Assembly (NCBI RefSeq): GCF_900177615.1
Contig: NZ_FXAP01000001.1
Span: forward strand, 1,184,825 to 1,248,824
Origin: Plantibacter flavus
GTDB lineage: Bacteria > Actinomycetota > Actinomycetes > Actinomycetales > Microbacteriaceae
Direction of reading: 5' to 3'
Length of the DNA stretch: 64,000 bases
This document shows, piece by piece, positions 39,432-47,797 of the stretch (positions are counted from its first letter, which is position 1; each line of letters starts with the position of its first letter). The notes below the pieces were generated by a model. The model saw only the letters and a program-made list of their open reading frames with translations. It searched no databases and was not told the DNA's origin. The translations under genes were made by a program, and so were the position numbers.

Positions 39432-40205
39432 TCAGATACCGATGGGCAGCTGGTCCGCTGGGACGATGACCAGCGCTTCAGGACGAGCGGCAGGGCGTCC
39501 GGTACGGATGGGCCAAGCGCCTTCGGCGACGAACTCGGGATCGCGCACGCGGCGCATGTAGGACTGGAAGCTCTCCGCCTGCTCGAGCGACCAGGTCCGC
39601 TGGGCCTCGTGCAACTCGTCGACGCTCGTCGGCAGGGCGTCGGCGTGACGCCGACCGATGGCCTGAGCGACGCGTCCGGCGGCGACGGCGTCCACGCCCG
39701 CGTCGTGCGCACCCTCCAGTGGAACGCCGTGCAGGGCGGCGACGACCTCGAGCGTCCGCTTGCCGCGCCGGAACGTGTCGAGCCGCCGGTCGAGGATCAG
39801 CGGGTCGACGACGGGGGACGGGTCGGTGATCGAGGTCACCCCGTGTCGCTCCGCTTCGAAGTGCAGGAGGGAGAAGTCGTAGGGCGCGTTGTAGGCGACC
39901 ACCGGGGTCCGCGCGGCGAACAGTTCGGTGAGGACGGCGACGATCTCTCCGACGACGGTCGGTGCCGGACGCCCCTCAGCCCGGGCCCGCTCCGTCGTGA
40001 CGCCGTGGATCTCGGCGGCGCGAGCGGGGATCTCGACCCCCGGGTCGGCCATCCACGACCACGAGCGTTCGACCGAACCGTCCGCAGTGATGACACCGAC
40101 GAAGGCGGTCACGATGCGACTCGTCTCCACCTCGATGCCCGTCGTCTCGAGATCGAAGACCGCCAGGCGGTCCGTCCAGTGGGGATTCGCATCGACCGTG
40201 TTCAC
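39432..40205 (-). CDS. DnaQ-like 3'-5' exonuclease
   Basis: 257-aa DEDDh exonuclease like the proofreading subunit of DNA polymerase III. ExoI VFDLETTG (Asp18, Glu20), ExoII YNAPYDFSLL (Asp110) and ExoIII GAHDAGVDAVAA (His167, Asp172) are complete. No BRCT or helicase domain follows, so it is a stand-alone nuclease. GTG 40205 is supported by TAGGGT ending 6 nt upstream. Its promoter also carries TGTCGGAG with an 8-nt spacer, suggesting control with uvrA. Confidence 0.9.
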   Translation of the reverse strand: MNTVDANPHWTDRLAVFDLETTGIEVETSRIVTAFVGVITADGSVERSWSWMADPGVEIPARAAEIHGVTTERARAEGRPAPTVVGEIVAVLTELFAARTPVVAYNAPYDFSLLHFEAERHGVTSITDPSPVVDPLILDRRLDTFRRGKRTLEVVAALHGVPLEGAHDAGVDAVAAGRVAQAIGRRHADALPTSVDELHEAQRTWSLEQAESFQSYMRRVRDPEFVAEGAWPIRTGRPAARPEALVIVPADQLPIGI

Positions 40206-40211
40206 GCCTTC

Positions 40212-40234
40212 ACCCTATGACGCGCCTCCGACAG
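40212..40234 (-). promoter_or_regulatory. Exonuclease promoter, PafBC/RecA-NDp type
   Basis: On the minus strand: CTGTCGGAG, 8 nt, TAGGGT, 6 nt, GTG. It differs from the uvrA element by one base within the TGTCGGNG core and has identical spacing. Confidence 0.55.
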
Positions 40235-40297
40235 GGGCCTGTGCCACGCCGGAGCGGCACGGTCCGCATCGTCGGGTGAACGCGGAGCCGGACTCCC

Positions 40298-40303
40298 TAG
40301 ACT
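40298..40303 (+). promoter_or_regulatory. -10 box for a leaderless hydrolase transcript
   Basis: TAGACT, 6 nt, ATG 40310. Confidence 0.55.
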
Positions 40304-40309
40304 GAGTGG

Positions 40310-41212
40310 ATGCCCGTCGAATCACCGTACGCCGACCAGCTCGACCGCATCCCCGTCCGGGAGCGCTCGCTCATCATGGACGGAGCCGAGACCCGGTTCT
40401 GGGACTACGGCGACCAGGAGGCGTCGACGACGATCGTCATGGTGCACGGGTTCCGCGGCGACCACCACGGCCTCGAACCGGTCGTCGCGCAGCTCTCCGG
40501 GTTCCGGATCATCGCTCCGGACCTCCCCGGCTTCGGCAGCTCGGCACCCTTCCCCGAGGCCACCCACTCCGTCGAGGGGTACGCCGCCTGGCTGGGACGG
40601 TTCATCGAGGAGCTGCACCTGACCGGTCGTGTCGTGCTCCTCGGGCACTCGTTCGGCTCGATCGTGTCGAGCGCCGCCGTCGCCGGGGGACTCCGACCGG
40701 ACGACCTCGTCCTCGTGAACCCGATCGCCGCCCCGGCGCTCCAGGGCCCCCGCGGCGTCCTGACGAGGCTCGCGGTCTTCTACTACTGGTCGTCCGCGAA
40801 GCTCCCGAAACGCCTGGGATTCGCGTTCCTCCGCAACAAGGGCGTCGTGCGCATCATGAGCGTCGCGATGTCGAAGACGAAGGACCCGACGCTCCGTCGG
40901 TGGATCCACGCCCAGCACGACCAGTACTTCAGCGCCTTCGCCGACCGGGAGGTCGTCCTCGAGTCGTTCACCGCCTCGGTCAGCCACGACGTCAGCGAGT
41001 ACGCCGACCGGATCCCGAGCCGGACGCTGCTCATCGCCGCCGAGCGCGACGACATCACGCCCGTCGCCGCGCAGTACGCGCTCGCGAAGCGGTTCGCCGA
41101 CGCGCAGCTGCACGTCATCCCGGGCGTCGGACACCTCATCCACTACGAGGAGCCGCACGACGCGGCGCAGCGCCTCACCGCGTTCCTCGCGGACGACCGC
41201 ACCGACGCCTGA
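40310..41212 (+). CDS. Alpha/beta-fold hydrolase
   Basis: 300 aa with the alpha/beta-hydrolase core: oxyanion segment VMVHGFRGDHHG, nucleophile elbow LLGHSFGSIVS, catalytic Asp region AAERDDITP and His in VGHLIHYEEP. No signal peptide. The substrate cannot be inferred; an esterase or lipase-like role is likely. Its stop lies inside a palindrome shared with the convergent sirtuin gene. Confidence 0.88.
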   Translation: MPVESPYADQLDRIPVRERSLIMDGAETRFWDYGDQEASTTIVMVHGFRGDHHGLEPVVAQLSGFRIIAPDLPGFGSSAPFPEATHSVEGYAAWLGRFIEELHLTGRVVLLGHSFGSIVSSAAVAGGLRPDDLVLVNPIAAPALQGPRGVLTRLAVFYYWSSAKLPKRLGFAFLRNKGVVRIMSVAMSKTKDPTLRRWIHAQHDQYFSAFADREVVLESFTASVSHDVSEYADRIPSRTLLIAAERDDITPVAAQYALAKRFADAQLHVIPGVGHLIHYEEPHDAAQRLTAFLADDRTDA

Positions 41213-41228
41213 GGCGTCAGGCGTCGGT
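41201..41228. terminator. Palindrome spanning both convergent stop codons
   Basis: Perfect 12-bp stem (41201-41212 with 41217-41228), loop GGCG. It covers the last three codons and stop of both genes, so each protein ends in Thr-Asp-Ala. Confidence 0.75.
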
Positions 41229-42119
41229 CGCCTCCTGCGAGACGACGCTCGTGAAGGCGGACGGGACCAGGCGAGCGGCGATCCCGGTGAGCGTCTCGCT
41301 GGCACCAGCGTCGAGCTTCACGTCCGCGCGGCCGTCGGCCTTCGTGACGCCGCGGTTGATGACGACGATCGGCAACCGCTTCCGGCGGGCGAGTTCGAGG
41401 AGCCGGATCCCCGAGTTGACCACGAGCGACGACCCGGCGATCACGAGTGCGTCGGCGCCGCGCACGAGTGCTGCCGCCTCGGCGTACTTCTCCGTCGGGA
41501 TGAATTCGCCGAAGAAGACCACGTCCGGCTTCAACATGCCGCCGCAGACCGTGCACACGGGGACGACGATCTCGTCGACCCGCCCGACCTCGGCATCGCC
41601 GTCCGGGTTGATCGTCACGTCCGTCTCGGTGTCGAGCCACGGGTTCAGGGCCGTCATGCGCTCCGCGATGCTCGACCTGGCGTAGCTCTGCCCACAGGAG
41701 AGACAGCTGACGCGGTCCATCGACCCGTGCAGGTCGACGACGCGGCGCGAGCCGGCCCTGACGTGGAGGCCGTCGACGTTCTGCGTGATGACGCCGTCGG
41801 CGATGCCGGCCTCTTCGAGAAGCGCGATCGCCCGGTGGCCGGCGTTCGGGCGAGCGCCGTCGAACCGCTTCCAGCCGAGGTGGCTGCCGGCCCAGTAGCG
41901 TTTGCGCGCGGCGTCGTCGTTGGACAGGAACTGGTCGACCGTCATGGGGGTCCGGACCGGAGCGCCCTGGCCCCGGTAGTCGGGGATGCCGGAGTCCGTG
42001 CTCACGCCGGCCCCGGTGAGGAAGGCGACACGTCGGTCCGCGAGCAGCTCGATCGCCCGTTCGAGCCCGGCCTCGGCCGTCTCGTCAGCGGGATCCCCTG
42101 CTGCGATCAGCGTGCTCAT
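41217..42119 (-). CDS. Sir2-family NAD-dependent protein deacylase
   Basis: 300-aa sirtuin. NAD site FLTGAGVSTDSGIPDYRG (residues 33-50), ITQNVDGLH, catalytic His131 in LHGS, and four zinc cysteines (Cys139, Cys142, Cys189, Cys192). It removes acyl groups from lysines using NAD. Start ATG 42119 has GGAGC just upstream. Not a defence-type sirtuin: it is stand-alone, of ordinary length and without a fused domain. Confidence 0.93.
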   Translation of the reverse strand: MSTLIAAGDPADETAEAGLERAIELLADRRVAFLTGAGVSTDSGIPDYRGQGAPVRTPMTVDQFLSNDDAARKRYWAGSHLGWKRFDGARPNAGHRAIALLEEAGIADGVITQNVDGLHVRAGSRRVVDLHGSMDRVSCLSCGQSYARSSIAERMTALNPWLDTETDVTINPDGDAEVGRVDEIVVPVCTVCGGMLKPDVVFFGEFIPTEKYAEAAALVRGADALVIAGSSLVVNSGIRLLELARRKRLPIVVINRGVTKADGRADVKLDAGASETLTGIAARLVPSAFTSVVSQEATDA

Positions 42120-42257
42120 GCCTGCTCCGTCCATCCGTCCGCGACGATCGGAGTGCTCCGGGCCATCGCTTCCCCTGAGTCTAAACGGCCTCGTTTTCGA
42201 TCGTGTTCCCACTCTGGCAAGGTGGAGGTCGAACATCGCGTCGAGAGGACGTCTCCC

Positions 42258-43061
42258 ATGCAGGTCATCCGGATCACCGATCTCGACGACGGACGACTCG
42301 ACGACTACGCGCGACTGACGGACGTCGCCCTCCGCCGGGTGTCCGAACCCGCCGGTGGCCTGTACATCGCCGAGTCCACGAAGGTCATGGAACGTGCGCT
42401 GCGCGCCGGGCACCGACCGCGATCGGTCCTGCTGCAGGAGAAGTGGCTCGAGGACGTCTCGCCACTCCTCGAGGACCACGACGTCCCGGTCTTCGTCGGC
42501 GAGCCCGCCCTCCTCGAGCAGCTGACGGGCTTCCACCTGCATCGGGGAGCGCTCGCGGCGATGCACCGCCCACCGCTCGCCGACCCCGCCGAACTCCTCG
42601 CCGGCGCCCGCCGGGTGGTCATCCTCGAGGACATCGTCGACCACACCAACGTCGGCGCCATCTTCCGCTCCGTCGCCGGCCTCGGTGCCGACGCGGTCCT
42701 GATCACCCCGCGCTGCGCCGACCCGCTGTACCGTCGAAGCGTCCGCGTCAGCATGGGCACGGTCCTGCAGGTGCCGTGGACCCGCCTGCCGGAATGGGAC
42801 GTCGCATCCGGCGTCCTGCGGAATGCCGGCTTCGAGACGGCCGCCCTGGCCTTGGCCGACGATGCCGTCGACCTCGACACCTATGCTCGGACCGCGCCGG
42901 AACGGCTCGCCATCGTGCTCGGCGCCGAGGGTGACGGTCTGAGTGCCTCGGCCCTCGCCGCCGCCGACACGATCGTGACCATCCCGATGCTCCACGGCGT
43001 CGACTCGCTGAACGTCGCGTCGGCCAGTGCCGTCGCCCTCTGGGAGCTCCGGGTCCGCTGA
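42258..43061 (+). CDS. TrmH/SpoU-family RNA methyltransferase
   Basis: 267 aa. An N-terminal L30e-like substrate domain (residues about 20-100) precedes the knotted SPOUT domain: HTNVGAIFRSVAGLGADAVL, IVLGAEGDGLS and SLNVASASAVALWEL are motifs 1-3. It methylates the 2'-O of a tRNA or rRNA nucleotide with SAM; the target is not predictable from sequence. ATG 42258 follows GAGAGGA. Confidence 0.9.
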   Translation: MQVIRITDLDDGRLDDYARLTDVALRRVSEPAGGLYIAESTKVMERALRAGHRPRSVLLQEKWLEDVSPLLEDHDVPVFVGEPALLEQLTGFHLHRGALAAMHRPPLADPAELLAGARRVVILEDIVDHTNVGAIFRSVAGLGADAVLITPRCADPLYRRSVRVSMGTVLQVPWTRLPEWDVASGVLRNAGFETAALALADDAVDLDTYARTAPERLAIVLGAEGDGLSASALAAADTIVTIPMLHGVDSLNVASASAVALWELRVR

Positions 43062-43133
43062 CCACGGTCGCACGCTGCTCGAGACCGCCCGCTCGGCGGC
43101 ACGTCGCGACAGGGTACGCGCAGGAGCGCCGGG

Positions 43134-43139
43134 TAGCAT
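43134..43139 (+). promoter_or_regulatory. -10 box for a leaderless carboxypeptidase transcript
   Basis: TAGCAT, 6 nt, GTG 43146. Confidence 0.5.
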
Positions 43140-43145
43140 GACCGG

Positions 43146-44390
43146 GTGCCACTCACGAGACGACAGATCTACCGCCGCCGCCGTCTCGCCGTCTTCGGCG
43201 TCCTCGCCCTCCTCATCGGGCTGTTCGGCTACAGCGCTGGCGCGCTGCTCCGTCCGGTGCCGGCCGCGGCTGCGACGCTCGAATCCAGCGACGCCCTCAC
43301 CACCTCGCTCGTCCAGCAGACCACACCGGTCGCCTGGCCAGGGTTCGGGCGGGGCGCCATCGGTGCCGTCGGGTTCGACGGCGTCTTGAGTTCGAGTGGC
43401 GAGCAGACGCCGTTCCCCATTGCGAGCATCACGAAGACGATCACCTCCCTGGTCGTGCTGGAGGCCAAGCCGCTCGCCGCGGGGGATCAGGGCCCGTCCA
43501 TCACGCTGACCGACGCCGACGTCGGCTTCTACTACGACACCATCGCGGAGAACGGTTCAGCGGCACCCGTCGTCGCCGGGTCGGTGTTCACCCAGCGGCA
43601 GATGCTCGAAGCACTGCTCCTCCCATCGGCGAACAACTACAGCATCTCCCTCGCCGTCTGGGCCTTCGGTTCGGTCGACGCGTACCTCGACGCCGCGCGC
43701 GCCTGGCTCGATGCACGTGGGCTGACGGGCACCACCGTCACGAACACGAGCGGCCTGGGCGAGACGAACGTCAGCACCCCGAGCGACCTCGTGACCATCG
43801 GCAAGCTCGTACTCGCCGACCCGGTGCTCTCGTCGATCGTCAAGGAGCCCACGGCGGTGCTCCCCGCCATCGGCGAGGTCGAGAACACGAACGCCCTCCT
43901 CGGCCAGTACGGGGTGACCGGCATGAAGACGGGGACCGACGACGCCTCCGGCGCCTGCCTGCTGTTCTCCGCCGACCTCCAGGTGGAGGGGCGGACGGTG
44001 ACCGTCGTCGGCGTCATCCTCGGTGCCGACGACCACACCGTGCTCAACGAGGCCGTGGTCTCCCTGTTGCAGAGCGTGCCGGCCGGATTCCACCAGGTCC
44101 AGCTCGCCACCGCCGGGCAATCGGTCGGCTCGTACTCGACCGCGTGGGATCAGGCCGCGAAGGTCGTCGTGGCGTCCGACGCCAACGTGCTCGTCTGGCA
44201 GGACACCCCGATCACGGTCGAGAGCCGCGCCAGAGCCATCGACGCCGGTGCCGCCGGTTCGACGGTCGGGAAGCTCAGCTACACCGTGGGAGCCGGCGCG
44301 GAGGGTGGTGCGGCGACGATCGACGTCCCGCTGGCCCTCGACGCGAACGTCGCCCCGGTCACGCCCTGGTGGCGCCTGACCAACCCGTGA
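43146..44390 (+). CDS. D-alanyl-D-alanine carboxypeptidase (S11-type PBP)
   Basis: 414-aa low-molecular-mass penicillin-binding protein that trims peptidoglycan stem peptides. A basic N-terminus and one membrane-spanning or signal segment (LAVFGVLALLIGLFGYSAGAL, residues 14-34) place the domain outside the cell. Catalytic motifs: SITK (Ser94-Lys97), SAN (161-163) and KTG (261-263). The GTG start is supported by TANNNT 6 nt upstream. A C-terminal beta domain follows, as in DacA/DacC. Confidence 0.9.
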   Translation: MPLTRRQIYRRRRLAVFGVLALLIGLFGYSAGALLRPVPAAAATLESSDALTTSLVQQTTPVAWPGFGRGAIGAVGFDGVLSSSGEQTPFPIASITKTITSLVVLEAKPLAAGDQGPSITLTDADVGFYYDTIAENGSAAPVVAGSVFTQRQMLEALLLPSANNYSISLAVWAFGSVDAYLDAARAWLDARGLTGTTVTNTSGLGETNVSTPSDLVTIGKLVLADPVLSSIVKEPTAVLPAIGEVENTNALLGQYGVTGMKTGTDDASGACLLFSADLQVEGRTVTVVGVILGADDHTVLNEAVVSLLQSVPAGFHQVQLATAGQSVGSYSTAWDQAAKVVVASDANVLVWQDTPITVESRARAIDAGAAGSTVGKLSYTVGAGAEGGAATIDVPLALDANVAPVTPWWRLTNP

Positions 44391-44429
44391 CCGCAGCAGA
44401 CGCCGGAGCCCGGGTGTCCGGTCGGGCGG

Positions 44430-45239
44430 TCAGACGTCGAGTTCCTGGTCCTGCGCTGCGACCGTGAGGAACGGGCCGGCGAGCGGTCGCTTGGCGGTGA
44501 TGTGGTCGCCGGACGACTGGTGCCGCACCCGACGGAGCACCCACGGCACGAGGTACTCACGCGCCCAGGCGAAGTCCTCGGTCCGGGCCTGACGCCAACG
44601 CCTGACGGGGAGCGGCTCCGGCTGCAGCGGCTTGAGGTCGTTCTCCACGTTCAGCGCGTGCAGGACGAGCCGGGCGACCTCGTGATGGCCGAGCGCGTTC
44701 AGGTGCAGGCGGTCCGGTGCCCACATCCGCGGATCCTGGATCGCCTGGAGTGCCCACTGGTCGGCGATGATGCAGTCGTGTCGGGCGGCGATGGCCCGCA
44801 GGTTCTCGTTGTAGATCGCGACCTTGCCGCGGATGCTCCGGAAGACGGGGGAGAAGCCGACGTCCACGCCGGTGAACAGCACGACCGTCGCTCCATCGCT
44901 CCGGAGGCGGATGATCGCCTGCTCGAGTCGTCTGGCGATGTCGTCGGGGTCGGTGCCGGGCCGGATCACGTCGTTGCCGCCCGCCGAGATCGTGATGAGG
45001 TCGGGGTGAAGCTCCAGGGCCGGCTCCACCTGGTCGTCGAGGATCTGCTGCGCGAGCTTGCCGCGCACCGCGAGGTTGGCGTAGGCGAAGTCCGAGTTCT
45101 GCGCGGCCAGCACCTCGGCGACCCGATCGGCCCACCCACGGTGCCCGCCCGGCGCCCCCGGCTCGGGATCGCCGATCCCCTCGGTGAACGAGTCGCCGAT
45201 GGCGACGTACCGCGACCAGGGATGGTGCTGTTCGGTCAT
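44430..45239 (-). CDS. SGNH/GDSL-family hydrolase
   Basis: 269 aa with the SGNH blocks: GDSFTEG (catalytic Ser), a Gly-containing LAVRG, GGND and a C-terminal DRLHLNALGH with the Asp-His pair. No signal peptide, so cytosolic. Likely an esterase or lipase-like enzyme; the substrate is unknown. ATG 45239 has GAGGAT at suitable distance. It is divergent from the SF2 helicase at 45388. Confidence 0.88.
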   Translation of the reverse strand: MTEQHHPWSRYVAIGDSFTEGIGDPEPGAPGGHRGWADRVAEVLAAQNSDFAYANLAVRGKLAQQILDDQVEPALELHPDLITISAGGNDVIRPGTDPDDIARRLEQAIIRLRSDGATVVLFTGVDVGFSPVFRSIRGKVAIYNENLRAIAARHDCIIADQWALQAIQDPRMWAPDRLHLNALGHHEVARLVLHALNVENDLKPLQPEPLPVRRWRQARTEDFAWAREYLVPWVLRRVRHQSSGDHITAKRPLAGPFLTVAAQDQELDV

Positions 45240-45356
45240 GGGTGGATCCTCCTGCTGTGCATCCGGAACCTCCAGCGTACGCCCGCCCCTCGGCTGGCGG
45301 ATCAGTCGCGAGTCGGACATCCGGATGGGTGTCGAGGCCGCGCACGATGGTCGGCG

Positions 45357-45379
45357 GTGTCGGCGCGGCCGGGTACAGT
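45357..45379 (+). promoter_or_regulatory. SF2 helicase promoter, PafBC/RecA-NDp type
   Basis: GTGTCGGCG (45357-45365), 8 nt, TACAGT (45374-45379), 8 nt, GTG 45388. It matches the uvrA promoter except for C in place of T at one position of the upstream element. Confidence 0.55.
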
Positions 45380-45387
45380 GGTCTCCA

Positions 45388-47205
45388 GTGAACGCGGAAA
45401 TCTCTTCGACCCAGCACCTGGGCGGGTCCGCAGCCGAACACCTCTCACCGGCCTTCCCGGAACGCGCAGCGTGGGGCACGGCGAGCAAGCTTCGAGCCTG
45501 GCAGGCCGAGGCGCTCGAGCAGTACTTCACGACCGAACCCCGTGACTTCCTCGCGGCGGCGACACCGGGCGCAGGCAAGACGACGTTCGCGCTGCGACTC
45601 GCCTCCGAACTCCTCCATCGCGGCACGATCGACCGCATCACGGTCGTCGCCCCGACCGATCACCTGAAGCGCCAGTGGGCCGAGGCCGCGAGCCGGGTCG
45701 GCATCCGCCTCGACCCGAACTTCGCGAACCGCGACCAGGTCTTCGGCCGCCATTACCACGGTGTCGCCGTCACCTACGCCCAGGTCGCGGCGAACCCGCC
45801 CGTGCATCAGCGCACGACCGATTCGGGTCGCACCCTCGTCATCCTCGACGAGGTCCACCACGGCGGCGACGCCCTGAGCTGGGGCGACGGCATCCACGAG
45901 GCCTTCTCGCGGGCCACCCGTCGGCTGTCCCTGACCGGGACCCCGTTCCGGTCCGACACGGCACCGATCCCGTTCGTGGTCTACCAGCCGGACCACCAGG
46001 GCATCCGGACCTCCGTCACCGACTACAACTACGGGTACGGTCGCGCGCTCCAGGACGGGGTCGTCCGTCCGGTGCTCTTCATGGTCTACGCCGGTCACAT
46101 GCGCTGGCGGACCAAGGCCGGCGACGAGATGGAGGCCCGCCTCGGCGAGGGCAATACGAAGGACATCACCTCCGCGGCCTGGCGCACCGCCCTCGACCCG
46201 CAGGGTGACTGGATCCCGGCGGTCCTGAAGTCCGCCGACCTCCGGCTGTCCGAGGTTCGTCAAGCGGTCCCGGACGCCGGCGGACTCGTGATCGCCACCG
46301 ACCAGACGACCGCCCGAGCCTACGCCGCCATCCTGCACGAGCTGACGGGGGAGCAGCCCACGGTCGTCCTCTCCGATGAGAAGGAGGCCAGCGACCGGAT
46401 CGCCGACTTCTCGGGGAACACCAAGCGCTGGATGGTCGCGGTGCGCATGGTGTCGGAAGGCGTGGACGTCCCACGACTCGCCGTCGGCGTCTACGCGACC
46501 TCATCCGCCACGCCGCTGTTCTTCGCGCAGGCGATCGGGCGATTCGTCCGGGCCAGACGTCGCGGCGAGATCGCGAGCATCTTCCTCCCGAACGTGCCGA
46601 ACCTGATGGCCCTCGCAGAGAAGCTCGAGCTCGAACGCGACCACGCACTCGACCGCCCGAGCGACCCGGACGCGGAGGGCGACCTCTTCAACCCGGAGGA
46701 CGCGATGATGGCGGCCGCGGAGCGCGAGGACAAGGCTTCCGACTCGCTCCTCGCGGAGTTCACCTGGCAGGCCGTCTCCTCGGACGCGCACTTCGACCGG
46801 GTCGTGTTCGACGGCGACGAGTTCGGCGAGCTCGCCCAGCCGGGCACCGAGGAGGAGTTCGACTTCATCGGGTTCCCCGGGCTCCTCGAGCCTGAACAGG
46901 TGCACGAGCTGCTCGTGCAGCGCCAGAGCCGCCAGGCCAAGCGCGGGGCGTTCGTCGACAAGAACGCCGCCTCGCCGAGTCCGCAGGCGGACATCCCCGC
47001 TCCGCTCTACCGCACCCTCAAGGAGCAGCGCCAGGTGCTCAACACCCTGGTCGGTCTCTACGCCAAGCACACGAAGGAGCCGCACGGACTCGTGCACGCC
47101 GAACTGCGACGCGTCTGCGGCGGACCCGCCGTGGCACAGGCCAGCGTGACGCAGCTGCAGTCGCGCATCGACCTGCTCCGTCGTCGCCTGGGTCACGGGC
47201 ACTGA
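45388..47205 (+). CDS. SF2 DEAD/DEAH helicase, XPB/type III-restriction-like
   Basis: 605-aa superfamily 2 helicase. Walker A ATPGAGKTT (58-66), motif II DEVHH (154-158), motif III LTGTPFR (182-188), and a second RecA domain with MVSEGVDVPRLAVGVYAT and FAQAIGRFVRARR. The last 150 residues are acidic then helical, with no nuclease motif recognised. It has no methyltransferase neighbour, so a restriction role is not supported. A GTG start with a damage-type promoter suggests a DNA repair function. The frame is open upstream to 45184, but that region overlaps the divergent gene. Confidence 0.85.
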   Translation: MNAEISSTQHLGGSAAEHLSPAFPERAAWGTASKLRAWQAEALEQYFTTEPRDFLAAATPGAGKTTFALRLASELLHRGTIDRITVVAPTDHLKRQWAEAASRVGIRLDPNFANRDQVFGRHYHGVAVTYAQVAANPPVHQRTTDSGRTLVILDEVHHGGDALSWGDGIHEAFSRATRRLSLTGTPFRSDTAPIPFVVYQPDHQGIRTSVTDYNYGYGRALQDGVVRPVLFMVYAGHMRWRTKAGDEMEARLGEGNTKDITSAAWRTALDPQGDWIPAVLKSADLRLSEVRQAVPDAGGLVIATDQTTARAYAAILHELTGEQPTVVLSDEKEASDRIADFSGNTKRWMVAVRMVSEGVDVPRLAVGVYATSSATPLFFAQAIGRFVRARRRGEIASIFLPNVPNLMALAEKLELERDHALDRPSDPDAEGDLFNPEDAMMAAAEREDKASDSLLAEFTWQAVSSDAHFDRVVFDGDEFGELAQPGTEEEFDFIGFPGLLEPEQVHELLVQRQSRQAKRGAFVDKNAASPSPQADIPAPLYRTLKEQRQVLNTLVGLYAKHTKEPHGLVHAELRRVCGGPAVAQASVTQLQSRIDLLRRRLGHGH

Positions 47206-47264
47206 GGTCAGCACCTCTTCTCGCGCGCGCGTTCTCCTGCTTCGCGGTTGGCCCGCCGGAGCTG

Positions 47265-47331
47265 CCCTTCGACAGGCTCAGGGACCGGCGTGTTCCGGAC
47301 GGAGCGCTCCCGGTCACTGAGCTTGTCGAAG
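47265..47331. repeat. REP-like inverted repeat
   Basis: CTTCGACAGGCTCAGGGACCGG (47267-47288) is followed, inverted, by CCGGTCACTGAGCTTGTCGAAG (47310-47331), with two mismatches and a 21-nt centre. Elements with the CTTCGACAAGCTCAGGGACC core recur between genes in many high-GC bacteria. Confidence 0.75.
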
Positions 47332-47360
47332 CGCCCACGAGGGCCCTCCGGCTCTGACCC

Positions 47361-47432
47361 CCCTTCGACAGACTCAGGGACCGGCGGAGCGGGCTCAGGG
47401 ACCGGCGGAGCAGACTCAGGGACCGGCGGTGG
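47361..47432 (+). repeat. REP core plus three 21-bp tandem copies
   Basis: A further CCCTTCGACAGACTCAGGG core runs into three tandem 21-bp units (47370-47390, 47391-47411, 47412-47432) sharing CTCAGGGACCGGCGG. The array seems to have grown from the right half of the REP core. No gene is expected in 47206-47550. Confidence 0.75.
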
Positions 47433-47503
47433 TGCGCCGGTTGTCGCTCTGGCCGAAGACGATGTCGGGTGTCGGCGTGTCGTGGAGTCCGGCGGGAAAA
47501 CAA

Positions 47504-47533
47504 GAACGGCCGGAGCTTTCGCTCCGGCCGTTC
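47504..47533 (-). terminator. Terminator of tRNA-Leu
   Basis: 13-bp perfect stem (47504-47516 with 47521-47533), loop of 4; on the minus strand it is followed by TTGTTTT, a classic intrinsic terminator 17 bp beyond the tRNA. Confidence 0.85.
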
Positions 47534-47550
47534 GCCGTCTCAACACGGTG

Positions 47551-47634
47551 TGCGCGAAGGGGGACTTGAACCCCCACGCCCGTAAGGGCACTAGCACCTC
47601 AAGCTAGCGCGTCTGCCATTTCCGCCACCCGCGC
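47551..47634 (-). tRNA. tRNA-Leu (anticodon GAG)
   Basis: 84-nt class II tRNA. The acceptor stem pairs 5' GCGCGGG with TTCGCGC (two G-U pairs). Anticodon arm CTAGC-TTGAGGT-GCTAG gives anticodon GAG, reading CUC and CUU. There is a long variable arm (TGCCCTTACGGGCG) and a T-loop GGTTCAAGTCC. The 3' CCA is not encoded and must be added by nucleotidyltransferase. Confidence 0.97.
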
Positions 47635-47675
47635 GTGTTGTGATCGTGTCCGGCTTTCGCTGGGCACGAGAAGAA

Positions 47676-47704
47676 ACTCTAGCACGGATTTCGACAGCCG
47701 TTCA
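47676..47704 (-). promoter_or_regulatory. tRNA-Leu promoter
   Basis: Minus strand: -35-like TGAACG (47699-47704), 17-nt spacer, -10 TAGAGT (47676-47681), about 42 nt before the mature 5' end. Confidence 0.5.
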
Positions 47705-47797
47705 CCACCTCGTACCGCCAGAGGATCTCCCCGACGCCCTCCGGCCGTGCGCCGACCGCGCATCCGGGGGAGAGGTGCAGCGGTCAGGGCCGACGAG

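Noticed and set aside
41217-42119. Sirtuin as part of an anti-phage system
   Set aside because: Stand-alone canonical sirtuin with intact deacylase motifs among housekeeping genes; no fused effector and no defence neighbour.
45388-47205. SF2 helicase as a restriction-system subunit
   Set aside because: No nuclease motif, no methyltransferase and no specificity gene in the neighbourhood.
47361-47432. Short tandem repeats as a CRISPR array
   Set aside because: Units adjoin with no spacers and no cas gene is nearby.
47208-47597. Proline-rich frame on the minus strand through the REP patch
   Set aside because: It crosses the tRNA-Leu terminator and part of the tRNA, and its repeats are simply the translated 21-bp DNA repeat.
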